64,000 nucleotides of DNA, taken from assembly GCA_030156535.1 (NCBI GenBank), contig JASGMJ010000018.1, positions 62,001 through 126,000 of the forward strand, read 5' to 3'. The position numbers and the translations under genes are program-made. This DNA comes from Candidatus Sumerlaeota bacterium. GTDB lineage: Bacteria; Sumerlaeota; Sumerlaeia; SLMS01; JAHLLQ01. This document shows, piece by piece, positions 45,641-60,403 of the stretch; position 1 is the stretch's first letter, and each line of letters starts with the position of its first letter. The notes beneath the pieces were generated by a model. It ran no database searches, was not told where the DNA came from, and was given only the letters and a program-made list of their open reading frames with translations.

Positions 45641-46182
45641 CCCTCCCCGCCGCCGCGGCGTTCGAGAGCCTGGCGGGCGTAGTAGAGTTCCGCGCGAATA
45701 TCGTGCAGTGCCTGAACGAGTTCACCGTCGGCAGCGACGGCCCCTGAGGCGGCGGGCACCGGGGCCTGCGCGGTCGAGCCCGAACGCTGGAAGCCGTCCT
45801 GCGCGCCGCGCATCCGCGTGTAGAGAAAATCGCGCAGCTCCTCGAATTCGAGAATTCCCTCGATAGTCATTTCCGCCTGAGCCGACCCCGACGCCGTCTG
45901 GATGTGAATGTCGGCCAGGCCCAACCAGCGCTGGAGCAGCCCGGAGGTCAGGTGGATGTCCTGGATGCGCCGGTAGGTGAGGTTGACCTGCTTGCGAAAC
46001 AGGATTCCCCAACTCATGGAGATTCCCTCGTCGTCGAACTTGTAGCGCATTGTGTGGTAGCGGAAATAGAGCATCGGCAGGCCGAGCAGCGTGAACGGTG
46101 GCAGTATGATGGAACGAAGAAAGTAGAGCGTCAGCAACTTGGGATGCGGACGCTCGATGGCGTAGAGACGCTGGGGATCCAT
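45637..46182 (-). CDS. Small membrane protein with bacterial PH domain (YdbS-like)
   Basis: 181 residues. One hydrophobic hairpin (about 16-40) precedes a bPH_2 domain: YKFDDEGISMSWGILFRKQ, RRIQDIHLTSGLLQRWLGLADI. The C-terminal 60 residues form an Ala-rich helix region, similar in kind to that of its partner. The two PH genes overlap by four bases and are usually paired in genomes (ydbS-ydbT). The unit begins 76 bases after the GT-C-like gene on the same strand. Confidence 0.82.
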   Translation of the reverse strand: MDPQRLYAIERPHPKLLTLYFLRSIILPPFTLLGLPMLYFRYHTMRYKFDDEGISMSWGILFRKQVNLTYRRIQDIHLTSGLLQRWLGLADIHIQTASGSAQAEMTIEGILEFEELRDFLYTRMRGAQDGFQRSGSTAQAPVPAASGAVAADGELVQALHDIRAELYYARQALERRGGGEG

Positions 46183-46258
46183 GGACTGCTCCGTTGGCGG
46201 CGTTGGAAGGCGTGCGAAATAGGGGATGGCGCGTGGGGCGGCGTGGGCAAGGGGGAAG

Positions 46259-51682
<5,424 letters not shown>

Positions 51683-51685
51683 GCA

Positions 51686-53302
51686 ATGGCCCCGAAAGCG
51701 AAAGAGGAAAACGGAAGCGGGAGGTCCGGCGGGCTGGCGCAGCGCGCGCTGCCCACGTTGCGCTGGGCGGCGGGGGGCGTGCTCGTGGCGGGTCTGGCAT
51801 CGCGGGCGCTGGGCCTGTTGCGCGAGATGCTGATCGCGAATGCGTTCGGCGTCAGCGGCGATCTCGACGCCCTGTACCTTGGGCTTGCACTGCCGCTGGC
51901 CATCGTGGTGGGCACCGGCGGCGGGTTGTCGCGCGCCGTGGTGCCGGTGGCGTCCGCGCTGAAGGACACGCGGTTCGCCGGACTGATGGAGGCCGGAACG
52001 CGGCGCGTGGTGCGGGTGCTGGGTCCGTTGTCGCTGGTGCTCGCGGCGTCGGCAATTTTGTGGGCGCCGCTGCTGGCCGTGGGCGAAGCCGACGTGCCAA
52101 CGCGCACGCTGATTGTGGCTGCGGCGGTGGGGGCGCTGGCAATGCTCGGCGGCTCGCTCTCCGGTTTCTACGTGGGGCTGGTGAATGCACGCGGCCTGCA
52201 CGTGACGGCGTCGAGCAATGCGCTCCTTTACAACGGAATCATCTGCGCGTGTGTTTATTTTTTGAGTGCGCGGCTTGGGATCATGAGCCTGCTGCTCGCG
52301 ATCTTCCTGGCCGAGTGGCTGCAGCTCGCGGTGCATTGGCCTGTGTTGCGCGGCGCGTTGCGCAAGGTGCGTCCCCTCGTCGATCTGCGCGATCTCGACG
52401 CGGTGCAGGCGATGTTCTGGCCTGCGGCCGCACTGGGCATTGCAACGGGCTTCAACTTGTTGGTCGATCGTGCGTTCGCGACGATGACCGAGCAAGGCGC
52501 AGTGGCAGCGCTGACGTATGCGGACAAGCTGGTGACGCTGCCCGCCGGCCTGCTGGGCGCTGCGCTGGCCGCGCCGCTCTTCACGCGCCTGAGCCGCTTT
52601 CACAAGGCGGGGCAGATGGTGGAGTTCCGGCACACAATGACGCTCGGCGTGCGGATCATGCTGTTCGCGGGGATGCCTGCGGCTGTGCTGATGGCGGGCG
52701 TTGCGGAACCGGCGATCGGCATTCTGCTGCAACGCGGGGCGTTCACGTTGGACGGCGTCGAACTTTGCGGGACGGCGATGCGCGGCTATGCGCCCGGCGT
52801 GCCATTCCGCGCAATGACGGTGTTGCTGCTCGGCGCGGGACTCGCGGCGCGGCGCCCGTGGTGGATTGTCTGGATCGTGCTCGCCACGACGCTGCTCAAT
52901 GGGGTGCTCGATTATGTGTTCGTCAAGCATGCGGGTCTGCTGGGGATCGCACTGGCGACGACGGTGGTGGGGATTGTGCGTTCGGCCGTGATGATCGGCA
53001 TCGTTGACCTGCGTCTCCTCTTCGGGCGCGAGTTGTGGCGCTCGGTAATGCGAACCGTGGTGTATGGGCTCGCGTTGGCGCTGCCGCTGTCAACGCTGCA
53101 CGCCGTGCCGGGATTGATGACGACGCAGTCGTTCTGGATGCGCGTGGCTCTCGTGATCGGCGGAACGCTGTTCGCGTGCATTGTGACGGCGTTGCTGTGG
53201 AAGCCACTGCTCAAGCCCGAGTGGAACTCGCTGCGCAAGCTGCGCCTCGACGTGGCCCGCGCAGCGCAGAGTCTGGCGGAACCGGAGCGCACCGAATCGT
53301 GA
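51686..53302 (+). CDS. murJ: MurJ/MviN-family lipid flippase
   Basis: 538 residues, about 14 membrane helices. The family opening SRALGLLREMLIANAFG and the segment FWPAAALGIATGFNLLVDRAFA are clear, as are AALTYADKLVTLPAGLLGAALA and GILLQRGAFT. MurJ flips lipid II; here, between glycosyltransferases and a prenyltransferase, it could instead serve another lipid-linked glycan. AAGGTAGG precedes the ATG. It overlaps the following gene by GTGA. Confidence 0.86.
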   Translation: MAPKAKEENGSGRSGGLAQRALPTLRWAAGGVLVAGLASRALGLLREMLIANAFGVSGDLDALYLGLALPLAIVVGTGGGLSRAVVPVASALKDTRFAGLMEAGTRRVVRVLGPLSLVLAASAILWAPLLAVGEADVPTRTLIVAAAVGALAMLGGSLSGFYVGLVNARGLHVTASSNALLYNGIICACVYFLSARLGIMSLLLAIFLAEWLQLAVHWPVLRGALRKVRPLVDLRDLDAVQAMFWPAAALGIATGFNLLVDRAFATMTEQGAVAALTYADKLVTLPAGLLGAALAAPLFTRLSRFHKAGQMVEFRHTMTLGVRIMLFAGMPAAVLMAGVAEPAIGILLQRGAFTLDGVELCGTAMRGYAPGVPFRAMTVLLLGAGLAARRPWWIVWIVLATTLLNGVLDYVFVKHAGLLGIALATTVVGIVRSAVMIGIVDLRLLFGRELWRSVMRTVVYGLALALPLSTLHAVPGLMTTQSFWMRVALVIGGTLFACIVTALLWKPLLKPEWNSLRKLRLDVARAAQSLAEPERTES

Positions 53303-54561
53303 GCACAGGCACGCTGCCTCCCTGCCTGCTGGTGTTCGGCGCGGGCCCATGGCGCACTGATGGCGTGGTGGGTTCGACGCGCTACCACCCGTGGGAGCTG
53401 GCGCGGCGTGGATGGCGCGTCGTCTACATCGAGCCTCCCCGCGCGTTTCTTCGCTGCGGCAGGAAGTGGCACGATCCCAACTTGGACTTCATGGCCCAGA
53501 CCGTTCCGCGTGTACCGCCTTTCGCCGTGCGTCACGCCCCGCCCAATGCCGTGGGCGAATGGTGGCGCCGCGTGACGAGCCGCACCATGGCACGCGATGC
53601 GTGGCTGCGCGCCGCCGAACGCGACTGCCGCCCCGACGCGATCTGGTACGGCGCGCCGTGGCATGGATGCATCCGCGAGCACATGGGGCGCATCTGGTCG
53701 CCCGCCGGTGCGCTCAACGCGGGGAAGAAGCCGCCGCTGCATTTGTTCCACGTGTACGACGATCTTGCGGAGAGCCCGATCCTGTCGCCCGCGCGGCGCG
53801 CGATGTTGCGCCGATGGGAGAACGAACTCCTGACCGAGTGCGACGTGACGTTGTGCAGCTCGATGCCCCAGCTCGAAGCGCGCCGCCCGCGCGCGCGCCG
53901 CGTGGAGTTGCTGCAGAATGCCGTGGCCGACGATTTTCTCGACGCCTGTAAATCAGGGACGGAGCAGAAAGCCGCGCGTCCGTTCGTCGAGCGCCTTCGC
54001 GCGATTGCCGGTCCACGCCTCGTCTACGGCGGCGTGGTGGACCTGCGGCTGGACGGAGCGTGGTTTCAGGCGCTGGCCGATGCAATGCCCGAAGCCCACC
54101 TTGTTTTTCTCGGCTACAAGGAGCACACGGGCGACGCGGCGTTCGACCGCTTTCTCGCCTCGCATCCGCGCGTGCACGTCTTCGGCAAGGTTCCGTACGC
54201 CGCGTACCCGGCGCTCTACCGACACGCCGACGTCCTGTTGCTCGCCCATCGCGACATGGCCTTCACGCGCGGCATGTACCCCGAGAAGCTGAACGAGTAT
54301 CTCGCTTCGGGGCGCCCCATCGCGGCGCGCGATTTCCCGGAAGTGCGGCGCATTGCGGGCGAATCCGATCATCCGGATGCCGTGCGGCTTGCCACTTCGG
54401 GCGAGGAATGGATCGCCGCCGTACGGGCCGCGTTGGCGGAGAACGACCCCGCCGCCGACGGCGCACGGCGTGCCCTGGCCCGCCGCCACGCCTGGAGCGT
54501 CGAGGCGGACCGGTTGCACGCGATGTTGCTGGAGGAGCGCGGCCTTACAAGGCCGGGTTAG
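53299..54561 (+). CDS. GT-B glycosyltransferase (GT4-like)
   Basis: 420 residues from GTG 53299 overlapping the murJ stop as GTGA. N-terminal half: LLVFGAGPWRTDGVV, YHPWELARRGWRVVYIEPPR. Donor half: RLVYGGVVDLRLDGAWFQALA, then EAHLVFLGYKEH, and the nucleotide-sugar motif MYPEKLNEYLASGRPIAARD, equivalent to the E-x7-E region. It is likely a cytosolic transferase making a surface glycan. It convergently overlaps the M29 peptidase stop by four bases (TTAG). Confidence 0.83.
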   Translation: MSTGTLPPCLLVFGAGPWRTDGVVGSTRYHPWELARRGWRVVYIEPPRAFLRCGRKWHDPNLDFMAQTVPRVPPFAVRHAPPNAVGEWWRRVTSRTMARDAWLRAAERDCRPDAIWYGAPWHGCIREHMGRIWSPAGALNAGKKPPLHLFHVYDDLAESPILSPARRAMLRRWENELLTECDVTLCSSMPQLEARRPRARRVELLQNAVADDFLDACKSGTEQKAARPFVERLRAIAGPRLVYGGVVDLRLDGAWFQALADAMPEAHLVFLGYKEHTGDAAFDRFLASHPRVHVFGKVPYAAYPALYRHADVLLLAHRDMAFTRGMYPEKLNEYLASGRPIAARDFPEVRRIAGESDHPDAVRLATSGEEWIAAVRAALAENDPAADGARRALARRHAWSVEADRLHAMLLEERGLTRPG

Positions 54562-55694
54562 GTCAGCGCCGACGGGTTGAGTCCCTTCAACTCGTCGATC
54601 ACAAACTCGCCGTCCTTGCGGATCAACGTGTCGTCGAACCAGATTTCGCCGCCGCCGTAATCGGGCCGCTGAATGCACACGAGGTCCCAGTGCAGCGAAG
54701 AACGATTGCCGTTGTCGGCGTCGTTGTACGCGTTGCCGAGAGCCATGTGGAAGCTGCCGCAGATTTTCTCGTCGAAGAGAATGTCGCGCATCGGCGTCAT
54801 CACCAGCGGGTTGAATCCGATCGCGAATTCGCCAACAGCACGCGCGCCCTCGTCGCGGTCGAGCACCTCGGTGAGCTTCTTCGTCTGGCGTTCGTTGGCA
54901 CCGCGGCACTCCACGACGCGTCCGTTCTCGAAGCGCAGGAAGATGTTGTCGTAGGGCGTGCCACTTTCGGCCGTCGGCGTGTTGAACTGTACGGTGCCGT
55001 TCATCGTTCCCTTCACGGGTGCGGTGAAGCACTCGCCGTCGGGGATGTTGTGCGAGCCGCAGCAGGGAACGACGGGAATGCCCTTGATCGAGAACGTGAT
55101 GTCGGTGCCCGGGCTCTTGAGGCGAACGCGGTCGGTGCGCTCCATCACCTTCTTCAGCGCCTGGGCGTTGACGGCCATGCGGGCGTAATCCACCAGGCAG
55201 ACAGAGTAGTAGAAATCCGCGAAGTCCGCGGTGGAACGCTCGGCGAGCTGGGCCATCGAAGGGTTCGGGTAACGCAGCACGCACCAGCGCGTGTGGTTGA
55301 CGCGCACATCGAGATGCACGGGCTGGCGAATGATGCGCATGAAGTTGTCGAGTTGGTGCTTGGGAACGTCGGCGGTTTCGTAGATGTTTTCGCTGCCGCG
55401 CAGACCAATGTAGCACGTCGTGTTCTTCATCTGAAGCAGTTCGAACTCGGCAAGGCGCTTCATCGAATCCTCGCCGGCATTGAGCAGGTAGTTGCGCTGG
55501 ACCTGCGGATCGGTGAAGACGATGTACGGCGCGGCCGAGGCGCGCGTGGCTTCCTCCGCGCAGGCGGCGGCAAGACCAAGCGTGGAGGCGCCGACGGCCT
55601 CGATCATCACGAGGTCGTTCTTGCCTGCCTTGACGGAGTAATTGACGATGAGCCGCGCGAGTTCGCGGTCGCGGGGGTCGATGGTGCTGAACAT
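54558..55694 (-). CDS. M29-family aminopeptidase (AmpS/AmpT-like)
   Basis: 378 residues from ATG 55694 with AGGAG 5 bases upstream. The dinuclear-metal motifs of thermophilic-type aminopeptidases are visible: IPDGECFTAP with the first glutamate, GEFAIGFNPLV, and SSLHWDLV carrying the H-x-D pair. The N-terminal domain (about 1-180) is the typical regulatory part. It cleaves N-terminal residues from peptides in the cytosol. The operon is DUF507 - SPFH - this gene. Length matches the family. Confidence 0.88.
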   Translation of the reverse strand: MFSTIDPRDRELARLIVNYSVKAGKNDLVMIEAVGASTLGLAAACAEEATRASAAPYIVFTDPQVQRNYLLNAGEDSMKRLAEFELLQMKNTTCYIGLRGSENIYETADVPKHQLDNFMRIIRQPVHLDVRVNHTRWCVLRYPNPSMAQLAERSTADFADFYYSVCLVDYARMAVNAQALKKVMERTDRVRLKSPGTDITFSIKGIPVVPCCGSHNIPDGECFTAPVKGTMNGTVQFNTPTAESGTPYDNIFLRFENGRVVECRGANERQTKKLTEVLDRDEGARAVGEFAIGFNPLVMTPMRDILFDEKICGSFHMALGNAYNDADNGNRSSLHWDLVCIQRPDYGGGEIWFDDTLIRKDGEFVIDELKGLNPSALT

Positions 55695-55725
55695 AATGTC
55701 TCCTGGGTGTGCGATGGTGGGATAA

Positions 55726-56841
55726 TCAGTGAGGCGGAAGCGGTGGCGGAGCGGAACCGAAGAGCGGCGCGAGTTCCGGCACGTCGGCGGCCTTTGTCCA
55801 GGCAGCCATCCCCTGGCGCCAGACAAGCGTCTCGCGCGTGACGTTGCCCGCGGAGACCTGCGCCTGCAAGGCTGCCGCGTCGAGCGGACCAGCCGACTGG
55901 CCGCCGATGCCGGCAAACCACTGCGCCGTCTGCGGAAGTGGCGGCGGCGCACCAGGAGCCGCCGGAGCGGCCGCGCCCGGCTGGGCCATGACGCCGACGA
56001 ACTGCTGGGCCATTGCCATTCCCGCCCCGAGCCCAACCCCGATTCCGGCGGCGCCCTGCCCGGGATTCTCGGCGGCTTTCTCCATGGATTCCGCAGCTTG
56101 AAAGCGCATGTATTGATTCATGTCGCCGATGATGCCCATCGACGTGCGCTTGTCGAGCGCACGCTCCACGTTCTCGGGCAACGAAACGTTCTCGACCAGA
56201 AAAATGGGGACGGAGATGCCCATCTCGCCCAGGTCGTTGGTAATACGTTCGCGCCCGACCTTGCTCAACTCGTCGAGATTTGCGGCCAAATCGAGCACCG
56301 GAATGCCGGAGCTGGCGACGGCGTCGCTGAAGCGGGTGACGATGATGTTGCGCAGCTGACCGGCAATCTCGTAGGTCTGCAACTGTGGATCGGTGGCGAG
56401 GACTTCGCGAAGGAATTTCGCGCCGTCGGAGACCTGGATGGCAAAGCTGCCGTAGGCCCGCAGGCGCACCATGCCGAACTCGCGGTCGCGCATGATGATC
56501 GGGTTGGCCGTCCCCCACTTGAGGTCGAGAAACCGGCGCGTGGAGATGAAGTAGACCTCGCACTTGAAGGGCGAATCGAAGCCGTACTTCCACCCCATCA
56601 GGGTGCTGAGCAGCGGGAGGTTCTCGGTCTTGAGCGTGTACATTCCGGGGCCGAAGATGTCGCACAGCTTGCCCATGTTGACGAAGACGGCCATCTGGCC
56701 TTCGCGGACAATCAGCTTCGCGCCGTTCTTGATCTCGTTGTCGTGGCGGGGAAAGCGCCACGCCATGAGGTCGCTCTCGCTCGTCTGGTTCCACTCGATG
56801 ATGTCGATCAATTCGGTGCGGATGAAACTGAACAGGCCCAT
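55726..56841 (-). CDS. SPFH/band-7 protein with C-terminal GYF_2 domain (YdjI-like)
   Basis: 371 residues from ATG 56841, GGAG 7 bases upstream. The N-terminal SPFH (virion core YdjI-type) domain spans about 1-250, with EGQMAVFVNMGKLCDIFGPG and FDLKWGT-like strands (RRFLDLKWGTANPIIMRD). An Ala/Gln-rich linker follows. The last 55 residues are a GYF_2 fold (QWFAGIGGQSAGPLD, ETLVWRQGMAAWTKAADVPEL). Relatives form membrane-bound scaffold rings. It is followed 31 bases later by the aminopeptidase. Confidence 0.86.
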   Translation of the reverse strand: MGLFSFIRTELIDIIEWNQTSESDLMAWRFPRHDNEIKNGAKLIVREGQMAVFVNMGKLCDIFGPGMYTLKTENLPLLSTLMGWKYGFDSPFKCEVYFISTRRFLDLKWGTANPIIMRDREFGMVRLRAYGSFAIQVSDGAKFLREVLATDPQLQTYEIAGQLRNIIVTRFSDAVASSGIPVLDLAANLDELSKVGRERITNDLGEMGISVPIFLVENVSLPENVERALDKRTSMGIIGDMNQYMRFQAAESMEKAAENPGQGAAGIGVGLGAGMAMAQQFVGVMAQPGAAAPAAPGAPPPLPQTAQWFAGIGGQSAGPLDAAALQAQVSAGNVTRETLVWRQGMAAWTKAADVPELAPLFGSAPPPLPPH

Positions 56842-56914
56842 GTGGCAACTCCGGGTCGGGATGGTCTTGTGCAACTACGTCCGGGGGGCGGGGGTATTCA
56901 AGAAGTGTTGCGGG

Positions 56915-57196
56915 CTACAGGGGGTAGCCCTTGCGCGCCGCGATCTCCTCCTTGGCCTTGATGAACATCGCCTCGTACTCGCCCGAGCCCTCGGGCGGGA
57001 GGTTGCGGTAGCGCAGGAGCCGCTCGCGTGCCTCCGCCTCGATGCCTTCCTCCACCTGCTGGTCGTGGATCATGGCCTGTGCCACGAGGGTGGAGAGATT
57101 CATGGCGCCGACCTTTTTGTCCACGGCGCCGCGGTCGATCAGTTCCCTGGCGATTTGCTTGGAAAGGGCCCGGATTCGAGCCTCGGTCAGACGCAT
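56915..57196 (-). CDS. DUF507-family protein
   Basis: 93 residues. The N-terminus MRLTEARIRALSKQIARELIDRG followed by a long charged helix is the DUF507 pattern, a small family of helical proteins of unknown role common in diderm lineages. Cytosolic, no cysteine. GGAG lies 7 bases before the ATG. It heads the SPFH and M29 peptidase run, 73 bases before the SPFH start. The end, EEIAARKGYPL, is shorter than many relatives. Confidence 0.75.
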   Translation of the reverse strand: MRLTEARIRALSKQIARELIDRGAVDKKVGAMNLSTLVAQAMIHDQQVEEGIEAEARERLLRYRNLPPEGSGEYEAMFIKAKEEIAARKGYPL

Positions 57197-57341
57197 GGTG
57201 TAACTCCGGGGAGAGGGTGAAACGACATCGTTCCGCCCCCAATCATGAACGAATGGTGTTGCGGCTCAACCGCATTGTCTCCCATGTGTGAGGGCACAGC
57301 AAGCTAGCAAAAGCGAAAGAATGGCAAAAGGAGAGATATCA

Positions 57342-57701
57342 ATGAACGATCTCGGTGGGAAGAGCTACCCCTTTGAGGGTGAGTTGAATGAAGACGACAA
57401 GCAGATGGGGATGCTGGCGCACATGCTCGGGATTCTCGGAATCATTCCGCCTCTGATTATCTGGGCCATCAAGAAGGACCAGTCGGAGTTCGTGAAGCAG
57501 GCGGGCATGCACTCGATGTTTTTCCAGATCGCTCTGCTGATTCTTTGGATCATCACAAGCGTGCTCTCGATGGTGTGCATCGGCTTCCTGCTGATGCCAA
57601 TCGTGCTGGCGCTGCAGATCGCCTATCCGATTGTCGCCGGCCTTCGCGCGAAGGACGGCATTTGCTACGAGTACCCAGTGACGAGCAAGTTCGTCAAATA
57701 A
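57342..57701 (+). CDS. DUF4870-family membrane protein
   Basis: 119 residues from ATG 57342 with AAGGAG 8 bases upstream; ATG 57321 is possible. Three hydrophobic helices are seen, with the family pattern DKQMGMLAHMLGILGIIPPL, IIWAIKKDQSEFVKQAG and ALQIAYPIVAGLRAKDG. The role of DUF4870 (Tic20-like membrane proteins) is unknown. Its last 8 bases overlap the mazG end on the other strand. Confidence 0.82.
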   Translation: MNDLGGKSYPFEGELNEDDKQMGMLAHMLGILGIIPPLIIWAIKKDQSEFVKQAGMHSMFFQIALLILWIITSVLSMVCIGFLLMPIVLALQIAYPIVAGLRAKDGICYEYPVTSKFVK

Positions 57702-58536
57702 GCGTTTCGCCCTGCTCGGGGAGTTTCTTCTTCGATTCCTCCCAGAGGGCATCCATTTCCTCCAGTGTCATCTCATCGGGCGCACGGCCTTGTTCGCGCG
57801 CCCGTTCTTCTAGGTAGTGGAAGCGGCGGATGAACTTGCGATTTGTCCGCTGAAGCGCCTGCTCGGGATCGACCTTCAGAAAACGGGCGAGATTCACGAG
57901 GGCGAAAAAGAGGTCTCCCAGTTCCCCCTCGATTTTGTCGCGGTCGAGCTTCTCGTGCTCCTCGCGCAACTCGTCGATCTCCTCGTGAATCTTCTGCCAG
58001 ACCGGGCCGATGGTGGCCCAGTCGAAGCCAACCTTGGCCGCCTTGCCCTGAAGGCGATGCGCGCGCTGAAGCCCGGGGAGCGCCACGGGAACGCCATCGA
58101 GCGCGGAGGGGGGCTTCTCGGGCGTCTTCTCGGCGCGCTCCTCGCGCTTGATGCGTTCCCAGTTTTTGAGCACCGTTTCCGGATCTTCGGCGGTCGTCTC
58201 TGCGAAGACGTGGGGATGGCGGCGAATGAGTTTCTCGCAGATTCGGTGGTAGACCTCGTCCACGTCGAAGTGCCCTTCGCGGCGCGCGAGGGCGGCGTGG
58301 AAGACGATCTGAAGGCCGAGATCGCCGAGCTCGGTGCATAACTCGTCGAGATCACCGTCGTCGATCGCCTCGCAGACTTCGTAGGCTTCCTCTACGACGT
58401 GTGGTTTGAGCGTCGCGTGGGTTTGCTCGCGGTCCCAGGGGCAGCCGTCCGGCGCCAGCAGGCGGTCCATGATTTCAACGAGACGGCGGAAGGAATCGGG
58501 GTTTTCGGGAGCGGGCTTGCGGGTGGGTGTACTCAT
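57694..58536 (-). CDS. mazG: Nucleoside triphosphate pyrophosphohydrolase MazG
   Basis: 280 residues from ATG 58536, AGGAG 6 bases upstream. Two MazG domains: the first has CPWDREQTHATLKPHVVEEA then EVCEAIDDGDLDELCTELGD, with the E-E-x-x-E and E-x-x-D metal sites; the second has IHEEIDELREE and EGELGDLFFALVNLARF. The linker carries SALDGVP. It hydrolyses non-canonical or all NTPs to NMP and PPi, linked to cell survival in starvation. Monocistronic. Length fits the tandem-domain form. Confidence 0.95.
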   Translation of the reverse strand: MSTPTRKPAPENPDSFRRLVEIMDRLLAPDGCPWDREQTHATLKPHVVEEAYEVCEAIDDGDLDELCTELGDLGLQIVFHAALARREGHFDVDEVYHRICEKLIRRHPHVFAETTAEDPETVLKNWERIKREERAEKTPEKPPSALDGVPVALPGLQRAHRLQGKAAKVGFDWATIGPVWQKIHEEIDELREEHEKLDRDKIEGELGDLFFALVNLARFLKVDPEQALQRTNRKFIRRFHYLEERAREQGRAPDEMTLEEMDALWEESKKKLPEQGETLI

Positions 58537-58667
58537 GGCGTTCTCCTGCGGATGCGGAGGGCATCGGGCCGCAAGGCAGCCCCGGCGGGCAAGGCGAGTG
58601 TCCGGTAAGGCGCGGAAGCGAAGGCTTTGCACTTGCTTCGACTCCGCCGCGCTCGGCAACTGACGCC

Positions 58668-59993
58668 ATGTCGTTGCCCGACTCCCCCACTGCTAAAGAG
58701 AAGCATCTCGGCCCGCGTGTGGCCGCGCTCGCTGCCTGCCTTCCCTGGCTGTTGGGGTTGCCGCTGGCCCTGCTCCTGAATCCCTGGACCATCGGGTTGT
58801 TCCGGGCAGAGCCGTTGGCCCCTTACTATTTCCGGCGCACCTTCCTTTTCACCGGCATTTGTCTGGCGATGGGACTTGCGGGACTTGTAGGCAAAGCCCT
58901 CTTGGTGAGAACGAATGGGGCGAAGTGGCTGGCCGGACGCCCCCGCCATGTGGGTCTTCTCCTCGCCACAGGACTGACGTGCCTGCTTTTCGCTGGCGTC
59001 GAGGGTTTCCTGGGGCTGGCAACGGCGGGATTTCGTTATGAGCCCGAAATGGTCGATCCCGATTACCTGCTCCGGTTTCGCATGAAGCCAAACTGGAGCG
59101 GACTCGTTGCGGGGGCGCCTGCAACCACGAACGCACGGGGAATGCGGTGGGCCGATTTCCCCGACACTCCGACGCCGGACCGCAAGCGCGTCCTCGTGAT
59201 CGGTGACAGCATCCTCTTTGGCTTTTCGACTGCCGACGAGGAGACGATTCCCGCCCGCCTCGCCCCTTTTCTCGCCCCCGATCACGAACTGATCAATGCC
59301 GCCATCATTGGCTACGACTTGCAGGAAGAGTACTACTATGCCCATGAATTGACCGAACTCCAGCCGGATGAAGTTCTTCTGGGCATTTGTCTGAACGACC
59401 TGAGTTGGACAAACGCCAGCCGCCTTGACGGCCCGCCGGGCGACACAGCCACTCGCCCCCAGAAGCCAACGGCATGGAATCGGTTCATCTGGTGGGTGCG
59501 CTTTCACAGCGCTATTGTGAACCTGCCGAAACTTTGGAATGACGAGGAACACGGGGAAACGCCGGAGGAGAAGAACGACTACATTCAGCAATGCGCCTGG
59601 CGGCTGGCGGACGATCCGGCTCACCGCGAAGAACAGCTCGCCATTGTCCGCGCCTACCTTGCCGGACTCGTCGAGCTTTTCCGCGAGCACGACGCAACCG
59701 TGCGCCTCGTCGTTTTCCCCTATCGCTTTCAGTACGAGCCCGAACTTGCCGCCCAACACCCCGGGCATACGGCCATTCAGCAGGACATTCGCACGGTCGC
59801 CGCGCAGCTTGGCATCCCGGTGCTCGATTTGTACGAGCCTCTTGGCGCTGAAATCAGCCGACGCGGCGGCGACCCGGGCACGATGTTCTTTGACATCAAC
59901 CATTTCAACGCGGAAGGAAGCCGCGTCTGCGCCGAAATTATCGCCCGGGAGTTCTTTCCGTCCGCCTCCCCTGCCAGCGGAGCTACCCCATGA
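58668..59993 (+). CDS. Membrane-anchored SGNH-hydrolase-like protein
   Basis: 441 residues from ATG 58668. Three or four membrane helices occupy residues 15-130. A periplasmic SGNH/GDSL domain follows: block I VIGDSILFGFS with the candidate catalytic serine, GICLNDLSW, and the C-terminal DINHFN with the Asp-x-x-His pair. Such proteins often remove or add acyl groups on surface glycans. It overlaps the small gene after it by ATGA and is then followed by an oxidoreductase, all plus-strand. Confidence 0.78.
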   Translation: MSLPDSPTAKEKHLGPRVAALAACLPWLLGLPLALLLNPWTIGLFRAEPLAPYYFRRTFLFTGICLAMGLAGLVGKALLVRTNGAKWLAGRPRHVGLLLATGLTCLLFAGVEGFLGLATAGFRYEPEMVDPDYLLRFRMKPNWSGLVAGAPATTNARGMRWADFPDTPTPDRKRVLVIGDSILFGFSTADEETIPARLAPFLAPDHELINAAIIGYDLQEEYYYAHELTELQPDEVLLGICLNDLSWTNASRLDGPPGDTATRPQKPTAWNRFIWWVRFHSAIVNLPKLWNDEEHGETPEEKNDYIQQCAWRLADDPAHREEQLAIVRAYLAGLVELFREHDATVRLVVFPYRFQYEPELAAQHPGHTAIQQDIRTVAAQLGIPVLDLYEPLGAEISRRGGDPGTMFFDINHFNAEGSRVCAEIIAREFFPSASPASGATP

Positions 59994-60370
59994 CACACCG
60001 CACTCTTCCCATCACCCGCGAGAAACTCGCCCAAGCCTTCGCTGCCTTTGAAGTGTTCGGGTTCCAGTCGTACCTGGACGCGGAGACAGGCTCCGTCACT
60101 GAGATCGCCGACGACGTGCTGGACTATTGCCGCGGCGAGGGGGAGGGAACCGATCTGCAACTGAGCGATTCGCGCGAACTCCCCACCGCCCAGCAGATCG
60201 CCCGGGAGCTGCAATGGCTCGAACAGGGGTTTGACGAGGAAGGGCTTCCGTTCACTCCGGCGGACCAGCGCTTTTTTCCCCTTCCCCGCCTCGGCGAACT
60301 GGAGGAGAAGGAAAGACACGAGGCCCTGCTCCAGTGGTTGGAGGAGCACGGCCTGGAAACCGCCGGCTGA
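59990..60370 (+). CDS. Small UPF0158-like protein
   Basis: 126 residues. The opening, REKLAQAFAAFEVFGFQSYLD and AETGSV, resembles the start of UPF0158 proteins, which have a similar length and no known role. Acidic, no membrane segment or cysteine knot. It overlaps the SGNH gene by ATGA and ends 33 bases before the oxidoreductase, so all three are one operon. The family call is tentative. Confidence 0.6.
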   Translation: MTHRTLPITREKLAQAFAAFEVFGFQSYLDAETGSVTEIADDVLDYCRGEGEGTDLQLSDSRELPTAQQIARELQWLEQGFDEEGLPFTPADQRFFPLPRLGELEEKERHEALLQWLEEHGLETAG

Positions 60371-60403
60371 CTCCGGCGCCATCTTCTGTCAGGATTCGGG
60401 CTC

